Shown: piece after piece, positions 1 through 8,909 of the stretch
Position numbering within the stretch: the stretch's first letter is position 1
Layout of the letters: each line of letters starts with the position of its first letter
From: an uncultured Prevotellaceae bacterium
GTDB taxonomy: Bacteria; Bacteroidota; Bacteroidia; Bacteroidales; Bacteroidaceae
NCBI GenBank assembly: GCA_947165505.1
Contig: CAMVAT010000030.1
Coordinates: forward strand, 1-38,261
Length of the DNA: 38,261 nt
Direction of reading: 5' to 3'
Made by a program: the position numbers and the translations under genes
The notes under the pieces: generated by a model
Database searches by the model: none
Seen by the model: the letters and a program-made list of their open reading frames with translations, nothing else
Told to the model about the DNA's origin: nothing

Positions 1-79
1 GGAAGTTAAAGGGAAGTTAAAGGGAAGTTAAAGGGAAGTTAAAGGGAAGTTAAAAAGGAAGTTAAAGGGTAGTTAAAGG
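1..79. repeat. 11-bp tandem repeat GGGAAGTTAAA
   Basis: About seven head-to-tail copies of an 11-base unit (GGGAAGTTAAA) fill the left edge of the window. The last copies vary by one or two bases. The tract probably continues to the left of the window. It ends about 55-65 bases before the start of the sugar transporter gene. No function is evident. No promoter of the TTTG/TAnnTTTG type is visible here, so the transporter may be read from a promoter outside the window. Confidence 0.9.
12..12. other. No rRNA, CRISPR array, transposase or integrase seen
   Basis: Placed nominally near the left end as a note on the whole window: neither strand shows rRNA, a CRISPR repeat-spacer pattern, a transposase, a tyrosine or serine recombinase, or a phage gene. 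The short tandem repeats listed have no unique spacers. Confidence 0.7.
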
Positions 80-132
80 ACTATAGTCTTCGTGTTAGAA
101 AAATGTATTCTGCCCTTTTCTTCCTGACTAAA

Positions 133-1512
133 ATGAATATTATGGCAGATAATAACGGAAGTTTGAAGAGCACCATCGCGGTGTCTCTCACCAATTACCT
201 GGATGCCGGCGCCATCGTGGCTGGCGCCAGCGGACTGACACTCTGGCAGAACTACCTCGGACTGTCGGAGGTGCACCTGGGATGGCTCAATTTCATCAGT
301 GCCAACTGCCTCGGGGCAGCACTCGGAGCCATCATCGGCGGATTCCTCGCCGATAAGTACGGACGTAAGTTCATCTTCACCTACAACCTGCTGGTCTATA
401 TGACCGGCGTGCTGCTCATCATGCTCAGCGTCAATTTCCCCATGCTGCTGGCCGGATTCCTCATCACGGGCATCTCGGTGGGCGTGGGCGTGCCTGCCTC
501 GTGGACCTATATCTCTGAAAACTCAGAGGTGAACAACCGCGGGCGCAATATCTGCATCTCGCAGATGTCGTGGGGCATCGGACCGATGTTTATCCTCCTC
601 TTCGGCATGCTCTTCGCACCGGGCGGCTACCTCTTCAGCTGGGTCGAAGCGCTCGGAAAGGCGATCGGAGGCGAAGGACTCTCTGAGGCTGAACTCAATG
701 TCTTCTCCTCGCGCGTGGTCTTCTTCACCCTCTTCGTGGTGGCGTTCATCGCATGGAACTTGCAGCGCAAACTGCACGAGAGCGCCGAATTTGAGACGGC
801 CAAGGCAGCGGAGAAGAAGAGCGGACTGGCCGACAACATCAAACTGCTGTTCACCAACCGCACGGCGGTGAAGACCGTCTGTTTCCTGGCCGGCATCTAC
901 CTGTCGTGGAACCTCGTGGCCTCGGTCATGGGATTCTTCCAACCGCATATCTACGAGACGGCGGGCGGCGTGAGCAATGAGCAGGCCAACTGGATGAACT
1001 GCATACAGTGGGCCATCATCGTGGGCGTGACGTTCATCGTGTCGCGACTCATCGACCGCACCAGTCACAAACTCATCTATGTGTTCGGCCTGCTTGTGGC
1101 CATCTCGGCATGGCTCATCATCGTCACCATCGGCGTGAGCGGTCCCGTGGGCCTGTGGGCCTTCGCCATCCTCTGGGGCATACAGGGCGGCACCTCGGTG
1201 CAGATATTCTATGCTCTGTGGGGCACCGAACTGTTCCCGGCTAAGTTCCGCGCCGGTGCGCAGGGACTCATGTTCTTCATCGTGCGCGGTCTGTCGGCTG
1301 TGTGGGGGCTCGTCTTCACCTATATCTACGGCGAGAATGGCGAGGGATTCACCATCGCCGCCTACTGCATGATTGCCCTGCTGCTCATCTCGCTCGTGGT
1401 CGGCTTCATCGGCGCCCCCAACACCCGTGGCAAGTCGCTCCAAGAGATCACCGACGAGCGGTACGGCCGCCTCACCCCCGACCCCTCTCCAAAGGGCGAG
1501 GGGCGTAGATAG
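133..1512 (+). CDS. MFS sugar-porter family transporter
   Basis: This is a twelve-helix major facilitator permease of about 460 residues that would carry a sugar across the inner membrane. The sugar-porter signatures are present: GGFLADKYGRK after TM2, a SEN...RGR stretch in the loop after TM4, and FPAKFRAGAQG near TM10. The substrate cannot be read from sequence, but the next gene is rhaD, so L-rhamnose or a related 6-deoxysugar is a reasonable inference. In-frame ATGs lie at 103, 133 and 142; I prefer 133 or 142 because the residues before them look like read-through of leader. The last dozen residues (LTPDPSPKGEGRR) are encoded by a common intergenic repeat, so the ancestral stop has probably been replaced by one from the repeat. 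Confidence 0.88.
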   Translation: MNIMADNNGSLKSTIAVSLTNYLDAGAIVAGASGLTLWQNYLGLSEVHLGWLNFISANCLGAALGAIIGGFLADKYGRKFIFTYNLLVYMTGVLLIMLSVNFPMLLAGFLITGISVGVGVPASWTYISENSEVNNRGRNICISQMSWGIGPMFILLFGMLFAPGGYLFSWVEALGKAIGGEGLSEAELNVFSSRVVFFTLFVVAFIAWNLQRKLHESAEFETAKAAEKKSGLADNIKLLFTNRTAVKTVCFLAGIYLSWNLVASVMGFFQPHIYETAGGVSNEQANWMNCIQWAIIVGVTFIVSRLIDRTSHKLIYVFGLLVAISAWLIIVTIGVSGPVGLWAFAILWGIQGGTSVQIFYALWGTELFPAKFRAGAQGLMFFIVRGLSAVWGLVFTYIYGENGEGFTIAAYCMIALLLISLVVGFIGAPNTRGKSLQEITDERYGRLTPDPSPKGEGRR

Positions 1513-1645
1513 CAATGTAATCTCTCACCTTCGTGCTTGCGGACAGGGCACGCCCTGTCCCTACTTGCGCGGCGAGGTTATCTCCCGCCCCCTGCTCCCT
1601 GCCCCCTGCCCCAAAACTATTCTCTTACCTCTAACCTCTAAAAAT
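1473..1645. repeat. Mosaic of intergenic repeats between transporter and rhaD
   Basis: This stretch is built from repeat phrases found elsewhere in the window. The first is a GC-rich CCCCGACCCCTCTCC hairpin phrase, which codes for the transporter C-terminus. Next comes the palindrome GGACAGGGCACGCCCTGTCC at 1541-1560. A 31-base C-rich phrase at 1587-1617 is identical to 8722-8752. A CTCTTACCTCTAACCTCTAA phrase then runs up to the rhaD start. No promoter was recognised, so rhaD may be cotranscribed with the transporter. Confidence 0.8.
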
Positions 1646-2452
1646 ATGAACATATTACAAAACCGTCCCGCGCTGGAGCGGGAAATCATGAAGATCGCCG
1701 AGGTGGCAGGCTACCTCTGGCAGAACGGATGGGCCGAGCGTAATGGCGGCAACATCACAGTAAACATCACCGAGTATGCCGACGACGAGATGCGGCTGAT
1801 GCCCGCCATCAGCGACGTGCGCCCCATCGGCATCACACTGCCCGAACTCAAGGGCTGCTACTTCTATTGCAAGGGCACCGGCAAGCGCATGCGCGACCTG
1901 GCCCGACAGCCCATGGACAACGGCAGCATCATACGCATCTTAGACGACTGCGCATCGTATGTCATCATCGCCGACAATCCCGTGGCGCCCACCAGCGAAC
2001 TGCCCAGTCATCTCATCGTGCATGCACGCCAGATAGCCACCGGCTCGGGCTATAAAGCTACCGTGCACACACATCCCATCGAACTGGTGGCGATGAGCCA
2101 CAACCGCGCCTTCCTGGGCAAGGACGTGCTCACACGCATCCTCTGGTCGATGATACCCGAGACGAAGGCCTTCTGTCCGCTCGGCCTGGGCATCGTGCCT
2201 TATCAGTTGCCCGGAAGCAACGACCTGGCCATGGCCACGCTCAAGGAACTGGAGGAGTACGACGTGGTGATGTGGGAGAAGCACGGCGTCTTTGCCAAGG
2301 GCACGGACGTGATGGATGCCTTCGACCAGATAGACGTGCTCTCGAAGAGTGCCAAGATTTACATCTCGTCGCGCTGCATGGGTTTCGAGCCTGAGGGCAT
2401 GAGCGATGAGCAGATGGCCGAAATGACACGCGCCTTCCATCTGCCAAGGTGA
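1646..2452 (+). CDS. rhaD: Rhamnulose-1-phosphate aldolase
   Basis: This cytoplasmic class II (zinc) aldolase splits L-rhamnulose 1-phosphate into dihydroxyacetone phosphate and L-lactaldehyde. The protein has 268 residues, close to E. coli RhaD (274). The N-terminal GWAERNGGNIT matches the phosphate-binding loop of the family. His141 and His143 (VHTHP) and His213 (WEKHGVFA) correspond to the zinc ligands, and Glu118 in TSELPSH sits where the catalytic glutamate is expected. The ATG at 1646 gives the family N-terminus; the longer open frame upstream only translates repeats. Its lactaldehyde product is the substrate of the aldA gene at 11875-13317. Rhamnose isomerase and kinase genes are not in the window. 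The stop lies directly against a heptamer repeat tract. Confidence 0.95.
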   Translation: MNILQNRPALEREIMKIAEVAGYLWQNGWAERNGGNITVNITEYADDEMRLMPAISDVRPIGITLPELKGCYFYCKGTGKRMRDLARQPMDNGSIIRILDDCASYVIIADNPVAPTSELPSHLIVHARQIATGSGYKATVHTHPIELVAMSHNRAFLGKDVLTRILWSMIPETKAFCPLGLGIVPYQLPGSNDLAMATLKELEEYDVVMWEKHGVFAKGTDVMDAFDQIDVLSKSAKIYISSRCMGFEPEGMSDEQMAEMTRAFHLPR

Positions 2453-2900
<448 letters not shown>

Positions 2901-2974
2901 TGGACCGTACGGGACTCGAACCCGTCCTGGGAGCTTGCGGAGCTCCTGTGCTAGCCGACTATCACTAACGGCCC
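2901..2974 (-). tRNA. tRNA-Ala (CGC)-like, with non-canonical positions 14 and 33
   Basis: Read on the minus strand, the sequence folds as a cloverleaf. It has a 7-bp acceptor (GGGCCGT/ACGGTCC), a 3-bp D stem with GG in the loop, a 5-bp anticodon stem GGAGC/GCTCC with loop TCCGCAA, a 4-base variable region, a T arm ACGGG/CCCGT with loop TTCGAGT, and discriminator A. The anticodon is CGC and the acceptor has a G3-U70 wobble, the classic alanine identity element. CCA is not fully encoded (CCG follows) and a T-run comes next. Two normally invariant bases differ: position 33 is C instead of U and position 14 is U instead of A. It may be a functional odd tRNA or a decaying copy. Confidence 0.8.
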
Positions 2975-3014
2975 AAAGGCGTATGAGTATGTAGAAAACA
3001 TACGGATTTGCGTG

Positions 3015-3045
3015 CAAAAGTAAGCACTTTTTTTATTGTAACAAT
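3015..3045 (-). promoter_or_regulatory. Bacteroidetes promoter for the tRNA
   Basis: On the minus strand TACTTTTG (3022-3015) fits the TAnnTTTG -7 box, with an ATTG at 3045-3042 about 19 bases upstream as a weak -33 box. It points at the tRNA 40 bases away. Confidence 0.55.
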
Positions 3046-3085
3046 ATTTTTTTTGCATTTTTTTTCTGTTTTTCAAAAAATATGT

Positions 3086-3093
3086 TACTTTTG
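3086..3093 (+). promoter_or_regulatory. -7 box of the susC promoter
   Basis: TACTTTTG matches the Bacteroidetes TAnnTTTG -7 element 53 bases before the susC start. The -33 element is not clear, which is common for regulated PUL promoters that need an activator. The intervening region is very A/T-rich. Confidence 0.6.
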
Positions 3094-3145
3094 CAACCGA
3101 AACGAACTCTACTAAATCAAACTTAATTTTTTTAACTTATTAAAC

Positions 3146-6100
3146 ATGATGAAACTACAAGTCAAGAGGGCATTCGTGGCCTCTCTCATGTCTTTGATGT
3201 GTATTTGTGCCTTCGCACAGCAGACCGTCAGGGGCACGGTGAAAGACGCAAGTGGTGAGCCGATGATTGGAGTGACCGTCGCAGCTGACAACGGCAGTGG
3301 TGCCGTGACCGACATCGATGGTAACTTCTCTCTGTCGGGACTCTCTTCGTCGAGTACCTTGAATTTCTCGTATGTCGGTTACAAAACCAAGACCGTCAAG
3401 GTGGGTAACAACACAACACTCGCCGTCACTCTCGAAGAAGACCATACCACACTCGAAGATGTGGTGGTCATTGGTTATGGCACCATGCGCCGTAAAGACC
3501 TGACCGGCTCGGTGGCATCCGTCACCGGCGACAAACTGGCCTCCAACCCCGTGGCTACGGTGGCCGAGGCGCTGCAGGGTCAGCTGCCCGGTGTGAATGT
3601 CATCTCGCAGGACGGTCGTCCCGGTGCTACCATGTCGATCCGCGTGCGTGGCGGCGGCTCTATCACCCAGAGCAACGAGCCCCTCTACATCGTCGATGGT
3701 GTGCAGGTGTCGAGCATCGACGACATACCCGCCGACAACGTTGAGTCGATCGACGTGCTCAAGGATGCTGCCTCTACCGCCATCTACGGTGCACGCGGTG
3801 CCAACGGTGTCATCCTCATCACCACCAAGGGTGCAAAGGAAGGCAAGGTGCAGGTGAAATACAATGTGTATTACCAGATCATGAAGAACCCCGAGAACCT
3901 GGAGATCATGGACGCCTACGACCATGTGCTGCACCAGTGGAGCTATGCCACCTCGCTGGGCGAGACCTACGCCAACAACATGGCGAAGTTCTACGGACTG
4001 GGCAGCGCCAACGGCAACCACCTGGCTGAATACCGTAACCAGAGTTCGCACAACTGGATGGACGACGTGATGCAGACCGGTCATACGTTCAACAACGACC
4101 TGTCGATCAGCGGCGGCACACAGCACACCAAGTTCTACGCTTCGGTCAACTACAGCAATATGAAGGGCATCCTGATGAACTCCGGCTTCCGCCGTTGGAG
4201 CGCCAACTTCAAACTCTCGCAAGACCTGACCAAGAACCTGAAGTGGGACGTCGATGCACGTTATGGCGAGATGCAGTTCAAGGGCAGCCAGTACGGCTAT
4301 GCCACACAGGCCTACACCTTCAACCCCATCGACAACCCGCTGGGCTCGGGCGACCCCTCTGACCTGGGCATGGGTAGCGCCAACGCCGACGATACCTACA
4401 ACCCCGTGGCTATCCTCAACGACTACGACAATATCCGCAACCGCTACCGCATCGGTATCAACAACGCGCTGACGTGGAACATCATCAAGGGCCTGACCGC
4501 CAAGACCGAGCTCTACCTGAGCCGCAACTGGAGCAAGACACAGCGCTGGGACGGCGGCAAGACCAACGGACAGAGCTACAACCTGGCAAGACTGACCGAC
4601 AGCGACGGTTACAACACCCGCTGGGACACCACCCTGAGCTACGACGTGCAGGGACTGGGCGAAGACCACAAGCTCAACGTGATGGTGGGTAACGAGATCC
4701 TGGGCAGCAAGACCACCACCAGCTATATCCAAGGCACCGGCTATCCCGCCGAGTGGAACATGGACTATGTGTTTGCCAATATGGCCATGTCGAGCAGCTC
4801 CGTCACCGGCGACGAGGTGAGCGGCACCGTGGGCACTCCCGCACACACCGTGTCGTGGTTCGGACGTGTCAACTACAACCTGCTCGAGCGCTACCTCTTC
4901 ACCGCCACCATGCGTGCCGACGGTTCGTCGAAGTTCCGCGGCGACAACAAATGGGGCTACTTCCCCGCCGCAGCCGCCGCATGGCGCATCAGCGACGAGC
5001 CCTTCATGGAGGGCACACGCGACTGGTTGGACAACTTAAAGCTCCGCGTCTCTTACGGTACGTCGGGTAATGACGGCATCGACGCCGGACTCTTCGACAC
5101 ACTCTGGCAGACCGGTACCGCCACCATCAACGGCGAGACCGTGACCACCTACGTGCCCGCCGACTGTCTGGGCAACCCCGACCTGAAATGGGAGACCACC
5201 GTATCGCGCAACATCGGTCTTGACTTCAGTTTCTGGAAGGGCAAGCTGCGCGGCGGACTCGACTTCTACTGGAACAGCACCAAGGATGTTCTGATGCGCG
5301 TGCCCTGCGACGCCACCACCGGCTTCAGCTATCAGTATCAGAATGTGGGCGAGACCTCGAACAAAGGTATCGAACTGTCGCTCAACTACGAGATCGTGCG
5401 TTCGCAAGACTTCAACCTGAGCTTCGGCGCCACCCTCAACCACAACAAGAACAATGTGGAAGAACTGATGGAGGGCGTGACCGCCAGCGCACACACCGGT
5501 TGGGGTTCGACCATGCGCGTGCCTTATTATGACTACCTGGTGCAGGTGGGCGAGCCTGTGGGTCTGATTCAGGGTATGAAATATGTAGGCATCTACACCG
5601 TCGATGACTTCAACGTGAGCGATGGCGTGTGGACGCTCAAACCCGGCATCCCCGACTATACCGCCACCAGCTACTCCGGCGGCGACAACTACAAGCGCCC
5701 CGAGGGTCAGGCCGCATTCCCCGGCATGGCCAAGTTTGAGGATACCGACGGCAATGGCGTGGTGAACACCGACGATGCCACCATCATCGGCCGCACACAG
5801 CCCGACCTGACCGGCGGATTCAACTTTGCCGGCAATTACAAGAACTTCGACTTCGCCGTCAACTTCACCTACCAGATCGGCGGCGAGGTGTATAACGCCA
5901 ACGTGATGCATGCCATGATGGGCAACAAAGACACCGGTCTGGGTCAGGGCCGACTCAATGAGGTGTCTGAGGCTTGGCGCATGTACGATGTCGATGCCAA
6001 CGGCGATCTCTTTGCCGTGACCGACCCCAACGCTCTGGCCGCCCTCAATGCAGGTGCCAAGTATGCGCTGCCCTACTCGGAGTATGGTATCACCAGTTCG

Positions 6101-6379
6101 AAGTTTATCGAAGACGCCTCGTTCCTGCGCCTGCAGACCATCACCGTGGGCTACACCTTCCCCAAGGCTTGGACCAGCCGCATCGGCATCAGCCGCGCAC
6201 GCGTCTATTTCACCGGCGGCAACCTGTTCTGCCTGAAAGGCTACAGCGGCCTGGATCCCGACGTCAACGTCAGTCCCTCTGCCGACAGCTCGTACAGCGG
6301 ATTCCCCACACCCAACTACGACTTCCGCTCGTATCCCAAATCTCGTACGTTTACTTTTGGTCTTAACGTAGCATTCTAA
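3146..6379 (+). CDS. SusC-like TonB-dependent outer-membrane glycan transporter
   Basis: This 1077-residue protein imports oligosaccharides across the outer membrane with energy from TonB. A signal peptide ends at AFA-QQ (residue 24). Residues 26-105 form the N-terminal carboxypeptidase-regulatory-like domain (GTVKDASGEPMIGVTV, FSYVGY). The TonB-box-like LEDVVVIGYGT (103-113) is followed by the plug with SIRVRGGGSI and AIYGARGANGVILITT. The rest is beta-barrel ending in aromatic Phe (GLNVAF). Two adjacent ATGs (3146, 3149) are equally possible starts. The SusD partner begins 20 bases downstream, so the two form an operon. The glycan is not readable from sequence; neighbours suggest pectin-type material. 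Confidence 0.96.
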   Translation: MMKLQVKRAFVASLMSLMCICAFAQQTVRGTVKDASGEPMIGVTVAADNGSGAVTDIDGNFSLSGLSSSSTLNFSYVGYKTKTVKVGNNTTLAVTLEEDHTTLEDVVVIGYGTMRRKDLTGSVASVTGDKLASNPVATVAEALQGQLPGVNVISQDGRPGATMSIRVRGGGSITQSNEPLYIVDGVQVSSIDDIPADNVESIDVLKDAASTAIYGARGANGVILITTKGAKEGKVQVKYNVYYQIMKNPENLEIMDAYDHVLHQWSYATSLGETYANNMAKFYGLGSANGNHLAEYRNQSSHNWMDDVMQTGHTFNNDLSISGGTQHTKFYASVNYSNMKGILMNSGFRRWSANFKLSQDLTKNLKWDVDARYGEMQFKGSQYGYATQAYTFNPIDNPLGSGDPSDLGMGSANADDTYNPVAILNDYDNIRNRYRIGINNALTWNIIKGLTAKTELYLSRNWSKTQRWDGGKTNGQSYNLARLTDSDGYNTRWDTTLSYDVQGLGEDHKLNVMVGNEILGSKTTTSYIQGTGYPAEWNMDYVFANMAMSSSSVTGDEVSGTVGTPAHTVSWFGRVNYNLLERYLFTATMRADGSSKFRGDNKWGYFPAAAAAWRISDEPFMEGTRDWLDNLKLRVSYGTSGNDGIDAGLFDTLWQTGTATINGETVTTYVPADCLGNPDLKWETTVSRNIGLDFSFWKGKLRGGLDFYWNSTKDVLMRVPCDATTGFSYQYQNVGETSNKGIELSLNYEIVRSQDFNLSFGATLNHNKNNVEELMEGVTASAHTGWGSTMRVPYYDYLVQVGEPVGLIQGMKYVGIYTVDDFNVSDGVWTLKPGIPDYTATSYSGGDNYKRPEGQAAFPGMAKFEDTDGNGVVNTDDATIIGRTQPDLTGGFNFAGNYKNFDFAVNFTYQIGGEVYNANVMHAMMGNKDTGLGQGRLNEVSEAWRMYDVDANGDLFAVTDPNALAALNAGAKYALPYSEYGITSSKFIEDASFLRLQTITVGYTFPKAWTSRIGISRARVYFTGGNLFCLKGYSGLDPDVNVSPSADSSYSGFPTPNYDFRSYPKSRTFTFGLNVAF

Positions 6380-6399
6380 TATATAAGGAGAAACAAAAC

Positions 6400-8550
6400 A
6401 TGAAGAATAAGATATTATCATTAGCACTTTGCTCGATGGGGATAGCCGCGCTCACCGCTTGCAGCGACTATCTGGAGACCAGTTCAAAGTCTAACGCCGA
6501 CGGAGCTTTCGTCTTCTCTAACATGACGACCGCCCGCGCTGCCATGGACGGTGCCTACAGTGAGTGGCACGGAGCCATCAGCTCGCATATCTTCGGCGAC
6601 GGTCTGTACTATGCCCTCGACATGGCCGGTTCAGACATCATGCGCCACCCCGAGAAATACTCCAACCAGCCGCTGCGCCACGTGCCCGAGTCGTTCTACA
6701 CCAACGGCACCGCCGCCGGCAGTTACGACCCCGTGGGCTATGGTAAGGAAGCGCCCAACAGTCCCTACAGCGTGCTCTTCTCCGTCATCGGCAAGGCCAA
6801 CGCCGTGGCATCTGCCATCGAGGGCATGAGCGACTACGAGAGCATGATGGCCGCCGGTGTGCCCACCGACCTGAGCCAGCTCTACGGCGAGGCTGTGGCC
6901 ATGCGTGCCACCTGCTACCGCGAGTTGATCAAATACTACGGCGACGTGCCCTACCAGAGCCAGATGGGCGCCACCGCGCTCGGACTCGCACCCCGCGACT
7001 CTATCTATGATGTGGTCATCGCCGACCTGAAGCGTGTGGAGCCCCTGATGAACCCCGTGGGCAAGGATAAGCGCTACTTCTCGCAGACCTACGTCGATGC
7101 GCTCATCGGTCGTATGGCTCTTGAGGCCGGCGGCTATCAGACCCGCCGCGGCGACATCAACTATACCGACGGCAACGGCAATGCGCTGACCTTCGAGACC
7201 ATCGGCACACAGAACAACGGCGCCACCTACGGCCGTCGCAACGACTGGAAGAACCTCTACGCCACGGCCAAGGAGTATTTCCAGAAGGCCATCGACCATG
7301 CAGGCACTGCCAAGTTCGTCACCACCGACCCGCGTGCGGATGAGAACGGACGCACCTACGGCAACCCCTATCAGTATTTCTTCCAGCAGTTGCACATGGA
7401 CGATGCCGGCTATGCCGACGAGAGCATCTACGAGGAGCCCTTCCAGCAGGGTGCCTCGGGCAACGACCCCCGCTCGTATTCGCTCGGTCGTCCGTCGGCA
7501 GGTGGCGGTTCCAACAAATATCCCTGTAAGGCCTATGCTCAGGGACGTATCAACCCCGCCTTCTATTACGGTGTGTTCGATCCGAAAGACCTGCGCCGCG
7601 ACGTGGCGTGCACGGTGACCGGCTCCGACGGCAACGGCTATGAGAAGCTCATCCCCTTCACCCCGGGTAATACCGCCAATGGCGGCGGCATCTCCTGCAA
7701 TAAGTTCGACGAGAACCGTCAGACGGTGGTGTGGACCAAGAACCAGCGCCGCTCGGGCATCAACGCCCCCTACATGCGTATGTCTGAGGTCTATCTCGGT
7801 CTGGCCGAGGCCGCTGCCGCCCTGGGCGACGACAACACCGCCGTGAAGTATCTCACCATCATCCGCGACCGTGCCTTCGGTGGTTCGGGCAAGGGTAATG
7901 TCTCTGCCTTCATCGCCAAGGAAGGCTCTGTGCTCAAGGCCGTCATCGACGAGCGTGGCTTTGAGTTCGCCGGCGAGGGCGACCGCCGCTTCACGCTCAT
8001 CCGCACCGGTCTGCTCGCCGAGAAGATCAAGTATATCAAAGACCTGACCACGGCGATGATGAACGGACTGGCCACCAACGGCTACTATCAGTTTGAGAAC
8101 GGCAACGTCATCTCTAACACGATCTGGACGAAGATGGTCGATGCCAAGGAACTCTACAAGCACCGCCTGACCGCACAGTGTCCTGAAGGAAAAGAATACG
8201 ACCCCGTGCTCTATCCCTCATGGCGCGGACAGAACGACGACTGGGAGGCCTATGGCGCCAACTATGGTAAAGATGATGCCGAGAAGGGCACCGTGCGCAA
8301 CACGAAGACCAACCTGGCCATCCAGGGCTTGTTTGAAAAACTCACTGAAGGCGAAATCACCTTCTTGACTCGCGAAGGTTATACAGAGGTGGCTTGGGGC
8401 AAGACCCTGCTCGACAACCGCGACGAGTATGAGCTCTACCTGTTCTACCAGTATGATTACAACAAGGCTCCGATTTATCTGTTCCCCTTCTCGCCCAACA
8501 CGATGTCAACGGGCGGATTCACCAACGGATACGGATTCACTCAGAATTAG
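6400..8550 (+). CDS. SusD/RagB-like surface glycan-binding lipoprotein
   Basis: This is the surface lid and glycan-binding partner of the SusC protein just upstream. It is a lipoprotein: the signal peptide ends in the lipobox LTAC with Cys21. The mature part shows SusD/RagB features such as CYRELIKYYGDVPY (TPR region) and MRMSEVYLGLAEAAAALG followed by an IRDRAFGG stretch. At 716 residues it is longer than most SusD proteins (about 500-600), with extra loops in the middle (about residues 300-430) and near the C-terminus. The gene ends at a strong terminator. No SusE/SusF lipoprotein gene follows, although the unrelated secreted protein at 8910 occupies that place. Confidence 0.95.
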   Translation: MKNKILSLALCSMGIAALTACSDYLETSSKSNADGAFVFSNMTTARAAMDGAYSEWHGAISSHIFGDGLYYALDMAGSDIMRHPEKYSNQPLRHVPESFYTNGTAAGSYDPVGYGKEAPNSPYSVLFSVIGKANAVASAIEGMSDYESMMAAGVPTDLSQLYGEAVAMRATCYRELIKYYGDVPYQSQMGATALGLAPRDSIYDVVIADLKRVEPLMNPVGKDKRYFSQTYVDALIGRMALEAGGYQTRRGDINYTDGNGNALTFETIGTQNNGATYGRRNDWKNLYATAKEYFQKAIDHAGTAKFVTTDPRADENGRTYGNPYQYFFQQLHMDDAGYADESIYEEPFQQGASGNDPRSYSLGRPSAGGGSNKYPCKAYAQGRINPAFYYGVFDPKDLRRDVACTVTGSDGNGYEKLIPFTPGNTANGGGISCNKFDENRQTVVWTKNQRRSGINAPYMRMSEVYLGLAEAAAALGDDNTAVKYLTIIRDRAFGGSGKGNVSAFIAKEGSVLKAVIDERGFEFAGEGDRRFTLIRTGLLAEKIKYIKDLTTAMMNGLATNGYYQFENGNVISNTIWTKMVDAKELYKHRLTAQCPEGKEYDPVLYPSWRGQNDDWEAYGANYGKDDAEKGTVRNTKTNLAIQGLFEKLTEGEITFLTREGYTEVAWGKTLLDNRDEYELYLFYQYDYNKAPIYLFPFSPNTMSTGGFTNGYGFTQN

Positions 8551-8554
8551 TCTT

Positions 8555-8594
8555 AAAAAAAGAAGTGCTCTCGATTGAGAGCACTTCTTTTTTT
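8555..8594 (+). terminator. Rho-independent terminator of the susCD operon (copy 1 of a duplicated hairpin)
   Basis: A perfect 18-bp stem (A7-GAAGTGCTCTC with GAGAGCACTTC-T7) closes a GATT loop four bases after the susD stop. Because A-runs and T-runs lie on both sides it could stop transcription from either direction. The same hairpin occurs at 11592-11629. Confidence 0.95.
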
Positions 8595-8595
8595 A

Positions 8596-8786
8596 GGTTT
8601 AGGGTTTAGGGTTTAGGGTTTAGGGTTGAGGGTTTAGGGTTTAGGGTTGAGTGTTCTAACGGTTTGGGGTTTAGGGTATAGGGTTTAGGGTATAGGGTTG
8701 AGTGTTCGTGGCATATCTCCTGCCCCCTGCTCCCTGCCCCCTGCCCCAAAACAATTCTCTCACCTCTTACCTCTAAAAAAACATCC
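8596..8786. repeat. TTTAGGG-type heptamers plus C-rich repeat phrase
   Basis: About fourteen heptamers (GGTTTAG, GGGTTGA, GGGTATA variants) run from 8596 to 8707. A C-rich phrase at 8722-8752 follows, identical over 31 bases to 1587-1617, and then a CTCTCACCTCTTACCTCTAA phrase. A minus-strand open frame here only translates the repeat into proline/lysine-rich peptide and is not a gene. Confidence 0.85.
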
Positions 8787-8792
8787 TTTTTT

Positions 8793-8823
8793 TTTGTCTT
8801 TTTACAAATTGTTTTTACCTTTG
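8793..8823 (+). promoter_or_regulatory. Bacteroidetes promoter for the 8910 gene
   Basis: TTTG at 8793-8796 and TACCTTTG at 8816-8823 are separated by 19 bases, a near-perfect match to the -33/-7 consensus. The predicted transcription start is near 8830, giving a leader of about 80 bases before the ATG at 8910. Confidence 0.8.
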
Positions 8824-8909
8824 CAGGGTGCAAAGCATGGAAATCACAGAAACCTATTATGAATTGTTTACTTTAAAATAACTAGATTTATAACACAATT
8901 ACTACGCCT

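Noticed and set aside
3155..4846. Long minus-strand open frame of 563 codons opposite susC
   Set aside because: It is antisense to a clear SusC coding region and rich in His/Val/Gly from the complement of GC-rich codons; no domain is recognisable. The same applies to 523-1515, 5036-6427, 6631-8163 and 9690-11498.
8606..8833. Minus-strand 75-codon frame (Pro/Lys/Asn-rich)
   Set aside because: It only translates TTTAGGG-type heptamers and C-rich phrases.
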